This document shows, piece after piece, positions 34,188 to 41,672 of a DNA stretch of 61,726 nt. This DNA comes from Burkholderia sp. 4M9327F10 (GTDB lineage Bacteria > Pseudomonadota > Gammaproteobacteria > Burkholderiales > Burkholderiaceae): positions 1 through 61,726 of the forward strand of contig NZ_SCNV01000051.1 in the NCBI RefSeq assembly GCF_005503145.1, given 5' to 3'. The first letter of the stretch is position 1. The number at the start of each line of letters is the position of its first letter. The notes beneath the pieces were generated by a model. That model did not search any database, was not told where the DNA came from, and was given only the letters and a program-made list of their open reading frames with translations. A program made the position numbers and the translations under genes.

Positions 34188-35774
34188 TCAGTGGCCCAAA
34201 CTCATGGCGGCGCCACGTCTCGGGCGTGTCAGCCACATCATCGCGGCCAGCACGAGACAGGTCATGCTGGCCATAAAGAACATGTCGCCGGTTGCCATCA
34301 TGTAGGCTTGCTGCTGCACGATCTGATGCAGCGTCGTCAGTTCGCGTGTGCCCTGGATACCCATGCCGTGCAGGCTTTGCACGAAGCGCTGGGTATTGGC
34401 CGACGCATGCGTCACCGACTGCGCGACGATGTCGTAGTGATAGCTGGCGCGGTTGTCCCACAGGGTCACGCTCATCGCGGTGCCGAACGCCGCCGAGAGC
34501 GTGCGCAGAAAGTTCGACAGGCTGGAGGCGGCTGCGAGCTTCTCGTCCGGCACGCGCGAGAGCGTGGCGGCTGTCAGCGGAATAAAAAAGCATGGCAGGC
34601 CGATGCCCTGAATCAGGCCCGGCGTAATGATCTGCGTGAAGGTCATCGTCAGCGTAAAGTGCGCGTCCCACCAGAGCACGCCGGCAAACACGAGAAAGCC
34701 GAAGGTCGCGAGCACCCGCGCGTCGAAGCGCGCCGAGAACAGTCCCACCAAGATCGAGAAGACCAGCGCAAGGATGCCCAGCGGCGCGGTGGCGAGCCCC
34801 GCGTGATAGGCGGTGTAGCCCATCACGGCCTGCAGCCAGAGCGGAAAGATCACGCCGACCACCGAGAAGCTCATCATGCCGAGCGAGATAATCAGTACAC
34901 AGAACGAAAAGGTTCGGTCTTTGAACAGGCTCAGATCGACGACCGGATGCAGCTCCCCTGCCTCCCAGATCAGCAGCGAGCCAATCGCGAGCGCTGCGAC
35001 GATGGCAAGCGTAAGGATCAGCGGCGAATCGAACCAGCCTGCATCGTGGCCCAGATCGAGCATGGCCTGCAACGAGCCGACGCCGGCCACCAGCAGCAAG
35101 ATGCCGACCAGATCGACCGGTTCCGGCTTCGGCTTCTCCTCGCCTGCGCCTGGGCGCAGCAGCGCAGTGCAGACCGCAAACGAGAACAGGCCGATCGGCA
35201 GGTTGATCAGGAAAATCCACGGCCACGAAAAATTGTCGATGATCCAGCCGCCGACCACCGGCCCGAAGATCGGCGCCAGCAGTACCGTCATCGCCCATAA
35301 CGCGAGCGCCACGACGCGCTTTTCAGGCGGAAAAGTGCGCAGCAGGATCGTCTGCGAGAGCGGCACCATCGGCCCGGAGAACAGGCCCTGGAGCGTGCGG
35401 CACACGACCAGCAGATGGAAGTCGCCCGCCACGCCGCACAACAGCGAGGTCAGCGTAAACAGGATCACGGCCGTGACGAACAGGCGCGTCTCGCCTACCC
35501 GCCTCGACAACCAGCCGGTCAGCGGCACGGCAATGGCCGCCGCGACCGAATAGCAGCTGATGACCCATGTGCCCTGGCTGTTCGAGACGCCGAGGCCGCC
35601 TGAAATCGCCGGGACCGCGACGTTGGTGACGGTCGAATCCAGCACCTCGATAAAGGTCGCCAGCGATAACGCGAAGGTCAGCAACGCAAGCCTCGCGCCG
35701 CGCATGGCAGGCAATGCACCGGGCCCTCCCGTTGCGGCGGCAACGGCTCGCGCCGGGGTGGACGACGCGCTCAT
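34188..35774 (-). CDS. MFS transporter, DHA2/EmrB-type, in the rhamnolipid operon
   Basis: 528-aa 14-helix permease with EmrB features: SLATFIEVLDSTVTNVAVPAISGGLG in helix 1, LSRRVGETRLFVTAVILFTLTS in loop 2-3, and RTLQGLFSGPMVPLSQTILL in helix 5. The start at 35774 overlaps the rhlB stop (ATGA). EmrB pumps work with EmrA adaptors and TolC/NodT channels, both encoded downstream, so the operon encodes a complete tripartite exporter. Rhamnolipid as substrate is inferred from gene order. Confidence 0.9.
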   Translation of the reverse strand: MSASSTPARAVAAATGGPGALPAMRGARLALLTFALSLATFIEVLDSTVTNVAVPAISGGLGVSNSQGTWVISCYSVAAAIAVPLTGWLSRRVGETRLFVTAVILFTLTSLLCGVAGDFHLLVVCRTLQGLFSGPMVPLSQTILLRTFPPEKRVVALALWAMTVLLAPIFGPVVGGWIIDNFSWPWIFLINLPIGLFSFAVCTALLRPGAGEEKPKPEPVDLVGILLLVAGVGSLQAMLDLGHDAGWFDSPLILTLAIVAALAIGSLLIWEAGELHPVVDLSLFKDRTFSFCVLIISLGMMSFSVVGVIFPLWLQAVMGYTAYHAGLATAPLGILALVFSILVGLFSARFDARVLATFGFLVFAGVLWWDAHFTLTMTFTQIITPGLIQGIGLPCFFIPLTAATLSRVPDEKLAAASSLSNFLRTLSAAFGTAMSVTLWDNRASYHYDIVAQSVTHASANTQRFVQSLHGMGIQGTRELTTLHQIVQQQAYMMATGDMFFMASMTCLVLAAMMWLTRPRRGAAMSLGH

Positions 35775-37129
35775 GCGCGTTGCACCTGTTGCGCGCCCGG
35801 CCACGCGCGCTCTACCTGCCCCGGCATGCTGGCAGGCGCCGCAGACCGCCCAACGAAACGCTCGATATATGCCGCTGCCACCTCGCAACCGTCTGCGGCA
35901 ACCGCCAGACGCTCCTGGATGCGGCCGCACTGAAGTGCGACCGACGGGTTGCCAAGCACCTTGTCGATGGCACGCGCCAGTGTCCGGCCATTGACGGGTG
36001 CGTCGATACGGATGCCGCAGCCGCTGTCGGCGACGCGCTGTGCGTTGTCGAACTGGTCGTGGGCAAACGGCGTGACAATCTGCGCAATCCCTGCGGCATA
36101 CGCAAGCGCGGCCGTGCCAATGCCACCGTGATGCACCAGCGCACGGCAGCGCGGCAACAACGTGCCCATCGGCACATAGCGGCGTTTGAGCAATGCGCCG
36201 TGGACAGCGGGCGTGGGAGCAGGAGCGGCATCGCTATCGCCTGCGGTCGTTTCCAGCCTCGCCGCATCCGGTGTGAGCAGAATCCCGCGCAGCCCGTTCA
36301 GTTGCAGCGCCTCTTGCACCGCATGCGCGTAGCCCGCCTGATCGATCAGCGTCGAGCCCGCCGTGAAGACCAGCGGACGCTCGCCCGCTGCGAGAAAAGC
36401 CTCGAGTCCAGGGTCAGGCGCCGGCCAGCCGAGATCGTTGAACAGCGGAAAACCGCTTAACAGATGCGGTTGCGGCCAGTCGGGCTGCGGCTGCGCAAAC
36501 CAGTCGGGAAAGAGGCACAGGATGCCATCGGTCGAATGCAGCCAGTCGCCCATGATGCGTCGCGCCGGTCCAAGGCCGAGTTCGCGGCGCAATGCGTTCA
36601 ACGCGGGGCCGCACACCCTGTCGAGCACGTGTCGCTCCACCAGGCCCAGCAAGCCGGCCTTCAGGCCAAGAGGCAGGCGCCGCGGGATGGTCAGACGCTT
36701 ATGGGTAGGCGGCGCGTGGGCCGAAAGCAAGGTCGACGGCGACACCTGTACCGACACCAGCGGAACCCCGTGCACCTCCTGCATCAGCCGCGCCGAGAAC
36801 GCCCATAGCGTGCCCACCAGCACCGTATCGGCGTCAGTGAGCGAAGCGAGTGTGTCGAAATGCGGACGCAGCGTCGGAGCAATCACATTCCACAAGGTTC
36901 GAAACGAGGTGCGCGGATTCCATAGCGCAGGATCGGCCATTGCCGTCGCATACTCTTCGTGCGTGCCGATCGGCACGAACTCGAAGCCGCGCCGCTCGAC
37001 CAGGTCCGCAAACGGCACATGCGTGCAGAATACGATCCGGTGCCCGCGCGCCGCCAGCGCCAGACCTATGCCGATCAGCGGATGGACGTCGCCCGCGGAG
37101 CCGATGGCGGTAATGATGAGCTTGGCCAT
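35771..37129 (-). CDS. rhlB: RhlB-like rhamnosyltransferase 1 (GT1)
   Basis: 452-aa GT-B fold transferase. The N-terminal Rossmann start is KLIITAIGSAGDVHPLIGIGLALAARGH, and the donor-binding motif is CRALVHHGGIGTAALAYAAGIAQIVTPFAHDQFDNA near residue 340. RhlB joins dTDP-L-rhamnose to the 3-(3-hydroxyalkanoyloxy)alkanoate made by RhlA, giving mono-rhamnolipid. It starts 7 bp after the methyltransferase-like gene and overlaps the MFS gene. It carries an Ala/Pro-rich insertion around 300 (GDSDAAPAPTPAVHG). Confidence 0.92.
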   Translation of the reverse strand: MAKLIITAIGSAGDVHPLIGIGLALAARGHRIVFCTHVPFADLVERRGFEFVPIGTHEEYATAMADPALWNPRTSFRTLWNVIAPTLRPHFDTLASLTDADTVLVGTLWAFSARLMQEVHGVPLVSVQVSPSTLLSAHAPPTHKRLTIPRRLPLGLKAGLLGLVERHVLDRVCGPALNALRRELGLGPARRIMGDWLHSTDGILCLFPDWFAQPQPDWPQPHLLSGFPLFNDLGWPAPDPGLEAFLAAGERPLVFTAGSTLIDQAGYAHAVQEALQLNGLRGILLTPDAARLETTAGDSDAAPAPTPAVHGALLKRRYVPMGTLLPRCRALVHHGGIGTAALAYAAGIAQIVTPFAHDQFDNAQRVADSGCGIRIDAPVNGRTLARAIDKVLGNPSVALQCGRIQERLAVAADGCEVAAAYIERFVGRSAAPASMPGQVERAWPGAQQVQRA

Positions 37130-37136
37130 GAGCGCG

Positions 37137-37706
37137 TCAATAGAGACCGGGAATCAGCGCGGCCACTTCCTGGCGGTACTGCGTATAGGCCGGCCCGAAG
37201 TAGCGCGTCAGCCAGCTTTCCTCGACACGCACCTTGTAGGCAAGCGAGGCGAAGACCAGCAACAGGCCGGCCGCACAACGCCACTGCTCGCCGATCAGCA
37301 CGGCACCGGCAAGCGCCACCAGGCAACCCGTATAGATAGGATGCCGTACTAGCCGGTACGGGCCGCTGCGCACCAGTTCGTGCCCTTCCTTGAGCGTGAC
37401 CGAGACGCTCCAGTTGGTGCCCAGGTGCAAGCGTGCCCAGACCGAGAACGCGAGTCCCGCAAGCAGAACGGCCAAACCGGCGAACTGCGCCACCTGCAGG
37501 TGCTGCCAGCCGGGTATCCATGCGCCCGCGCTCAGGTCCGGCACGATGATCAGCGCACCGCCCACGATCAGCGGAATCGACTGCAGGGTGCGCGAATTCG
37601 AGGTCTCCCGTTGCGCGGTCTGCTTGACCTGTTTTGACGTGGCAATCCAGTAGATCAGCCACACCGTCCAGGGAATCACAATGGCAAGGCTTTGAACGAT
37701 ATTCAC
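37137..37706 (-). CDS. Isoprenylcysteine carboxyl methyltransferase-like membrane protein within the rhl operon
   Basis: 189-aa integral membrane protein with four or five hydrophobic helices. The C-terminal half carries the ICMT/PEMT signature: LVRSGPYRLVRHPIYTGCLVALAG, then VRVEESWLTRYFGPAYTQYRQEVAALIPGLY, that is RHPxY and the E-E/E-x-x-L SAM-binding region. The family methylates carboxyl or amine groups of lipids at the membrane. It uses a GTG start at 37706 overlapping the rhlA stop (GTGA) and ends 7 bp before rhlB, so it is a true operon member. A rhamnolipid or precursor methyl ester is the natural hypothesis, unproven. Confidence 0.85.
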   Translation of the reverse strand: MNIVQSLAIVIPWTVWLIYWIATSKQVKQTAQRETSNSRTLQSIPLIVGGALIIVPDLSAGAWIPGWQHLQVAQFAGLAVLLAGLAFSVWARLHLGTNWSVSVTLKEGHELVRSGPYRLVRHPIYTGCLVALAGAVLIGEQWRCAAGLLLVFASLAYKVRVEESWLTRYFGPAYTQYRQEVAALIPGLY

Positions 37707-38599
37707 GGTAGCGCAACCTGTTCTGAATGAGTGACAACGAACGGCGCGAACCCTTCGTCCGCAATCCCGCAGGCCGCTTCGCCCAGGAAATCGAAAATCG
37801 CCGTGCGCACCTGACGCAACTGATGACGCCCTTCCAGATCGAGAAAGTGACCGGCCTGCTCGATGGTGGTGAATTCGGCGCGGGCAAGATGCACTGCCAG
37901 CGTCCGCACATCGTCGGGCGTGGTGTATTCATCCAGCTCGCCGTTGATGAACTTGAGCTCGCAGCGGATATTACGGAATTCGTGCAGGTACTGTTCGGGA
38001 CGAATCGCCAGGATCTGCTCGACGTGAAACGCCACCTGCTCCTGTTCCTGGCGCGGCAGTGCGGTCAGATACCGGTAGTTGTAGAGCTTCATGATCCTGG
38101 GCAGATGACGGCCCACGGTGTCGTTGAGCAGTTGCGCGGCCCTGAGGTTTTCGCCCGCGGCGATGTAATCGCGCGCACAGCTCACGTAGTCGGTCATGGC
38201 CGCGTTGAGCAGGGGCGAGAACGAGGCAATCACCGCCCGCCGCACGCTGGTTTGCCTGCGCGAAAGCGCCAGCAGCGAGGCCACGCCGCCCCAGGACACG
38301 GAAAGCAGGAAAGCCGGTTCGAATACGCCGATCAGATGCAGCAGAATATCGACTTCATCGTCCTTGGTCAGAACGAATTCGCCGGCGTTATAGGCTTTCG
38401 ATTGCCCCGCATAAGGTAAATCGAAACAGATCGCGTTATAGCGCTCGCCTAGATATTTGATTGTCTGTCCAAACGACGCGGTAGTTGCTAATGCGCCGTT
38501 GATCAGAATGACACTTTCGAAATCCGGATTGAATACGTGCCGCTCGACGTAGACTTTCCGGCCTGTCGGGAGTGGAACAACCAGTTTTTCGATGGGCAT
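37703..38599 (-). CDS. rhlA: RhlA, 3-(3-hydroxyalkanoyloxy)alkanoate synthase
   Basis: 298-aa alpha/beta-hydrolase-fold acyltransferase. The catalytic triad lies at exactly the positions of P. aeruginosa RhlA: Ser102 (LLSVSWGGVAS), Asp223 (INGELDEYTTP) and His251 (IEQAGHFLDLEGR). It condenses two 3-hydroxyacyl units from fatty-acid metabolism to the lipid moiety of rhamnolipids. First gene of the seven-gene operon; the 464-bp region upstream must hold its promoter. The ATG at 38599 begins MPIEKLVVPLPTG; the longer ORF to 38683 is not supported. Confidence 0.95.
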   Translation of the reverse strand: MPIEKLVVPLPTGRKVYVERHVFNPDFESVILINGALATTASFGQTIKYLGERYNAICFDLPYAGQSKAYNAGEFVLTKDDEVDILLHLIGVFEPAFLLSVSWGGVASLLALSRRQTSVRRAVIASFSPLLNAAMTDYVSCARDYIAAGENLRAAQLLNDTVGRHLPRIMKLYNYRYLTALPRQEQEQVAFHVEQILAIRPEQYLHEFRNIRCELKFINGELDEYTTPDDVRTLAVHLARAEFTTIEQAGHFLDLEGRHQLRQVRTAIFDFLGEAACGIADEGFAPFVVTHSEQVALP

Positions 38600-39063
38600 G
38601 GGCGTATCCCGTACACTTGCCTGAGCAAATGCGCACTGATACCGCGCCCGCCTGAGCGGACGCTTTGGGAGCCGTACAGCCAATGGATCGGGCCCATGCC
38701 ACCTGCCCCCCGGGGAAGGTGCGATCCAAGCCGGCTACCGCGCCATCGCAGCCCGCACCACACACTATGTATATGATGCGAACCCCCGCTTGCACGCCAC
38801 GTCAATACGACACGCGACGTCAATCGGGTATTCGATGCCTCGTTTATTCTCTTTATATGTATGCACCCAGAAAGTGCAGAAACTACGTCATCCGTAATGC
38901 ACAGTGGAGCATAGTGTCGCGTTACGGTGTGATACTAATATGTCGATCCAGAAGAATTCAAGACTTTTCAAAATTATCGAATTCGATGCTTACGATTCTT
39001 TATCATGCCGGCCGCATCGTCAATTGAGGTGGACCATACGGCCGCTGTACAAAAGCCGCACGC
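38600..39063. other. 464-bp regulatory region between rhlA and luxI
   Basis: No gene is seen. The part from 38760 to 39050 is AT-richer than the flanks. ACGTCAAT is present twice, 18 bp apart (38799-38806 and 38817-38824). The rhlA promoter and the end of the luxI transcript must both lie here. Confidence 0.55.
38700..38721. promoter_or_regulatory. Lux-box-like dyad upstream of rhlA
   Basis: The segment ACCTGCCCCCCGGGGAAGGT (38701-38720) matches 9 of 10 fixed positions of ACCTG-N10-CAGGT and sits in a 22-bp imperfect palindrome. The centre is about 111 bp upstream of the rhlA ATG. The C/G-rich core is unusual for lux boxes, so this is tentative; a hairpin is the alternative. Confidence 0.35.
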
Positions 39064-39717
39064 TTACGCTGCGTAGAGCGGATCGCGCCGGGCTTGAGCG
39101 AATCCCGCCAGTGGGCTGGCTTCATCGGGCGTGAGTTCGATATCGAGCGCCGCTAGCGTCTGACTGTCGATGTCGATCCAGCAGGCGACCACCATCCGGC
39201 CATCGATGCATTGGGCCGGTCCTGCCCGGTGCGCATGTACGCCAATGCGGCGAAACAGTCGTTCCATGCTCAGGTAGGTGACGCCGATGATTTGCCGCGC
39301 GCCGAGCTGCGCGGCGCAACGCACGACCGAGGCCAGCATCGGCCGGAACACCCAGCTAAGCGCCCCGCTCTCGGACTGCCCCATCGCCAGCGGACTCGCC
39401 GCGAAGCGCGACAGCTCCCAGACCGCCGGCGATTCGGGCGCGTCCATTCCCTGCGCAAGCAGAGAGGGAAACAGGTCTTTGAGAAGATAAGGCCGCGTGG
39501 TGGGCAGCAGCCTCGCACAGCCGCAAATCGAACCGGCTTCGTCACGTCCGACCACGTAGACCGTATCGTCACGGTCGTACTGGTCGCGCTCGAAGCCGTT
39601 GTCCGCCATCGGCAGCCGCCATCCGAGCTGCTTGACAAAAATCTCGTGCCGATATTGAGCGAGCGCATCGCCCACAGCCTCGGGCAAGCGTCCATCGTCG
39701 TGAATGTCAGTCCGCAT
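39064..39717 (-). CDS. LuxI-family acyl-homoserine-lactone synthase
   Basis: 217-aa autoinducer synthase that joins an acyl chain from acyl-ACP to S-adenosylmethionine. All invariant LuxI residues are present: Arg23 and Phe27 (YRHEIFV), Trp33, Asp45 and Asp48 (ERDQYDRDD), Arg69 (CARLLPT), Glu101 and Arg104 (ELSRF). The acyl length made cannot be read reliably. It stands between the rhamnolipid operon and rsaM/luxR on the same strand as both rhl and rsaM, with a lux box upstream, so positive autoinduction by the adjacent LuxR is likely. Confidence 0.94.
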   Translation of the reverse strand: MRTDIHDDGRLPEAVGDALAQYRHEIFVKQLGWRLPMADNGFERDQYDRDDTVYVVGRDEAGSICGCARLLPTTRPYLLKDLFPSLLAQGMDAPESPAVWELSRFAASPLAMGQSESGALSWVFRPMLASVVRCAAQLGARQIIGVTYLSMERLFRRIGVHAHRAGPAQCIDGRMVVACWIDIDSQTLAALDIELTPDEASPLAGFAQARRDPLYAA

Positions 39718-39776
39718 TGTGCGCCCCGTGGTCTGTTTTAATCGAGCGCATTAGAGCCCGGGGAAAAGCCCGTGGT

Positions 39777-39796
39777 AACTGACAGAGTTGACAGGG
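39777..39796. promoter_or_regulatory. Lux box upstream of luxI
   Basis: AACTGACAGAGTTGACAGGG, that is CTG-N10-CAG with near-dyad flanks; the reverse complement CCCTGTCAACTCTGTCAGTT resembles Burkholderia CepR/BraR-type boxes. The centre is about 69 bp upstream of the luxI ATG, a normal position for LuxR-type activation. Confidence 0.75.
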
Positions 39797-39810
39797 GCTT
39801 ATGACAAAAA

Positions 39811-39828
39811 ATTTTCACTGGTGAAAAT
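39811..39828 (-). terminator. Palindrome after rsaM, possible weak terminator
   Basis: ATTTTCAC-TG-GTGAAAAT, perfect 8-bp arms. Read on the minus strand, it follows the rsaM stop by about 100 nt and runs into a T-rich tail (TTTTTTGTC), as an intrinsic terminator would. Its AT-rich stem is weak; it could instead be an operator next to the lux box. Confidence 0.45.
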
Positions 39829-39926
39829 GCTTTGCCGAAAAACGAATTTACGATTGCAAAGCGCGGGGCTTTTGCTTATAAATAAACGGCAGGAATTTCG
39901 TAATCGATACATGGCTGCCGCAATGC

Positions 39927-40376
39927 TCAATGCCGGTAAACAGGGGGAAAAAGACCCTGCTGTTCACATGCGTGCGAAGCAACGGTGGCGGCCACCGTAT
40001 GCGACCAGTTCAACCGGATGAGCCGGCGTATGAGCGCTTGCGCGGTGCATGCCATTCCCATATCTGTACCTGAGCGATCGACGCCCATCAGGTTGCTTCT
40101 CACATCGCCCCAGGCGATCAGGAACGCGCCTGATGTACGTTCGATATACCAATCCCAACCAACCGAGATGTGGGACGTGAACGGGTGGATTGCGCCCCGC
40201 CACTCCGTGTAACCGGCATTAAATGCTTCAATCGCGTCCGCACGCAAATGAGCCAGCAACTCTGTGTCGATCCCTGACGACACATGCGCCAGCGTCACGC
40301 GGTTCAGCATGAGTTCGGGAACCCGGATATAGCCGTCTGATGACGGGAAATGGAAGCGTAGTGCAGGAAGTTTCAT
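39927..40376 (-). CDS. rsaM: RsaM-like quorum-sensing modulator (DUF4902)
   Basis: 149-aa protein. The N-terminus ALRFHFPSSDGYIRVPELMLNRVTLAHV and the segment GYTEWRGAIHPFTSHISVGWDWYIE match what I know of RsaM/DUF4902 proteins, which lie between luxI and luxR in Burkholderia and Pseudomonas fuscovaginae and lower or balance AHL production. No DNA-binding motif is seen. It starts 77 bp from the divergent luxR. Assignment rests on the sequence pattern and on the classic luxI-rsaM-luxR gene order. Confidence 0.82.
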   Translation of the reverse strand: MKLPALRFHFPSSDGYIRVPELMLNRVTLAHVSSGIDTELLAHLRADAIEAFNAGYTEWRGAIHPFTSHISVGWDWYIERTSGAFLIAWGDVRSNLMGVDRSGTDMGMACTAQALIRRLIRLNWSHTVAATVASHACEQQGLFPPVYRH

Positions 40377-40453
40377 CGGGCCTGTTATCTGTGGCTGGAT
40401 CTGAACGGGCTTGGTTCGATAAAAAGCTGTTATATGAGAGAGAGGGGGCCGAA

Positions 40454-41164
40454 ATGGAATCTTACTTCCAGGATGCTTACCAGTCGTTTTATGCTGCAAG
40501 AGACGAATATGAGTTATTTGAGGAAATCACGTCTTTCGCCAGCGCGCTTGGTTTCGAATATTGCTGTTACGGAATTCGCATGCCTCTGCCGGTCTCGAAG
40601 CCGGCGGTCAGGATTTTCGACTCCTACCCGCCCGGCTGGATGGAGCACTATCAAACCAACAATTTTCTTGCCATCGACCCAACCGTGCGCGCCGGCATGC
40701 GCAACACCAATCTGATCGTCTGGCCCGATGCCATGTACGACGAGGCGCCACGCCTGTGGTCCGACGCCTGGGATTTCGGCATCAGGTTCGGCGTCGCCCA
40801 ATCCAGCTGGACAGCACATGGTGCATTCGGACTGCTAACCATGTCGCGTCACGCCGAGCCGTTATCCCCCACCGAGCTGGAGAAACTTCAATTGCCGGCC
40901 AGCTGGCTATCCAATCTCTGCCACATGCGGATGGGTCAATTCCTCGAAAGCAAACTCCTGCCTGAGGTGAGCACAACGCTCACCGCCCGCGAGCGCGAGG
41001 TCCTGCGCTGGACGGGTGAAGGCAAAACGTCATATGAAATTGGCAAAATACTCAGCATTACCGAACGGACGGTCAATTTCCACGTCAACAACGTACTGCT
41101 GAAACTCGCTGCGACCAACAAGGTGCAAGCCGTCGTCAAAGCCGTTGCCACCGGGTTGATCTAG
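40454..41164 (+). CDS. LuxR-family AHL receptor/transcription activator
   Basis: 236-aa quorum-sensing regulator. The autoinducer-binding domain keeps the conserved set Trp62, Tyr66, Asp75-Pro76, Trp90 and Gly113; the C-terminal GerE HTH (about 172-236) shows LTAREREVLRWTGEGKTSYEIGKILSITERTVNFHVNN. It is therefore a true AHL receptor. The ATG at 40454 follows a GAGAGAGGGGG ribosome site; the longer ORF from 40340 would overlap rsaM. Partner synthase is at 39064-39717; the lux box at 39777-39796 and perhaps the rhlA dyad are the expected targets. Confidence 0.94.
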   Translation: MESYFQDAYQSFYAARDEYELFEEITSFASALGFEYCCYGIRMPLPVSKPAVRIFDSYPPGWMEHYQTNNFLAIDPTVRAGMRNTNLIVWPDAMYDEAPRLWSDAWDFGIRFGVAQSSWTAHGAFGLLTMSRHAEPLSPTELEKLQLPASWLSNLCHMRMGQFLESKLLPEVSTTLTAREREVLRWTGEGKTSYEIGKILSITERTVNFHVNNVLLKLAATNKVQAVVKAVATGLI

Positions 41165-41413
41165 TGCTCCGCCTGGCACGTTCGACTGCAAGCCACTTGA
41201 GAGTACAGCGGCATACCGCGGACCGTGCCGGCACGATATTTATAGGGCATTGAAGTCGATGCAGAATAGCTGTGAAATCTAACAGCTTGCGGTTTTTGAT
41301 TTCCTGAGGACGATTTAGCAGTAAGATTGCGAAGTTGATGCGCGTCGCAACATGTTCATCTGCTGCTGCGACACTCGCATCGGCGCGTTCGTCGCGCCCT
41401 ACCGTCTCTCAGG

Positions 41414-41440
41414 TTCTGGCGGCCCTCGGAATTGCCAGAA
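41414..41440 (+). other. Hairpin H1 preceding an orphan terminator
   Basis: TTCTGGC - 13 nt - GCCAGAA. Its arms are also complementary to the arms of the next hairpin (GCCAG with CTGGC), so alternative pairing with the terminator stem is possible. This is the geometry of an attenuator. Confidence 0.5.
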
Positions 41441-41446
41441 CTTTTC

Positions 41447-41473
41447 ACGCCAGCGTAAGCTGGCGTTTTTTTT
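41447..41473 (+). terminator. Intrinsic terminator H2 downstream of luxR
   Basis: ACGCCAGC-GTAA-GCTGGCGT, 8-bp stem with a 4-nt loop, followed directly by seven more T residues. It lies 283 bp after the luxR stop and only 30 bp before the small ORF at 41503. Confidence 0.85.
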
Positions 41474-41502
41474 GTCCTCAGAAATGAGGATGGAGTGGGA
41501 AT

Positions 41503-41613
41503 ATGCATCAGGTATATTTATTTGAAGTACCGGATCCAACGCAGATGCCGGACCCGGCGAAGACTGCACGTACAGCACCTGATACAAAGGGCGCCGCTGA
41601 ACCTGAGAGATAA
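41503..41613 (+). CDS. Possible 36-aa small protein between two terminators
   Basis: A 36-codon ORF beginning MHQVYLFEVPD and ending KGAAEPER, hydrophilic after the first ten residues, with five prolines. A GGAG site is 7 nt before the ATG, preceded by a 6-bp hairpin with a GAAA tetraloop (41475-41490). Its TAA at 41611-41613 touches the stem of an intrinsic terminator. Such precise placement of ribosome site, ORF and terminator argues for real expression. It has no resemblance to a family I recognise; a leader or signalling peptide are possibilities. Confidence 0.45.
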   Translation: MHQVYLFEVPDPTQMPDPAKTARTAPDTKGAAEPER

Positions 41614-41639
41614 GACCCGCCTTGCGCGGGTCTTTTTTT
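41612..41639 (+). terminator. Intrinsic terminator H4 after the small ORF
   Basis: AAGACCCGC-CTTGC-GCGGGTCTT, 9-bp stem, followed by TTTTT. It is the second strong plus-strand terminator within 170 bp and ends just before the convergent amine oxidase gene. Confidence 0.85.
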
Positions 41640-41672
41640 GCCTGAAATGGCCCGCGCAAACGATTGGCGCGG

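Noticed and set aside
40340..40453. Longer N-terminus of LuxR from 40340
   Set aside because: It would overlap rsaM; the ATG at 40454 has an excellent ribosome site and starts the conserved domain.
41352..41525. 57-codon ORF starting with Phe-Ile-Cys-Cys-Cys as a cysteine leader peptide
   Set aside because: No ribosome site is visible and it reads through a strong terminator; kept only as a remark in the structured-RNA finding.
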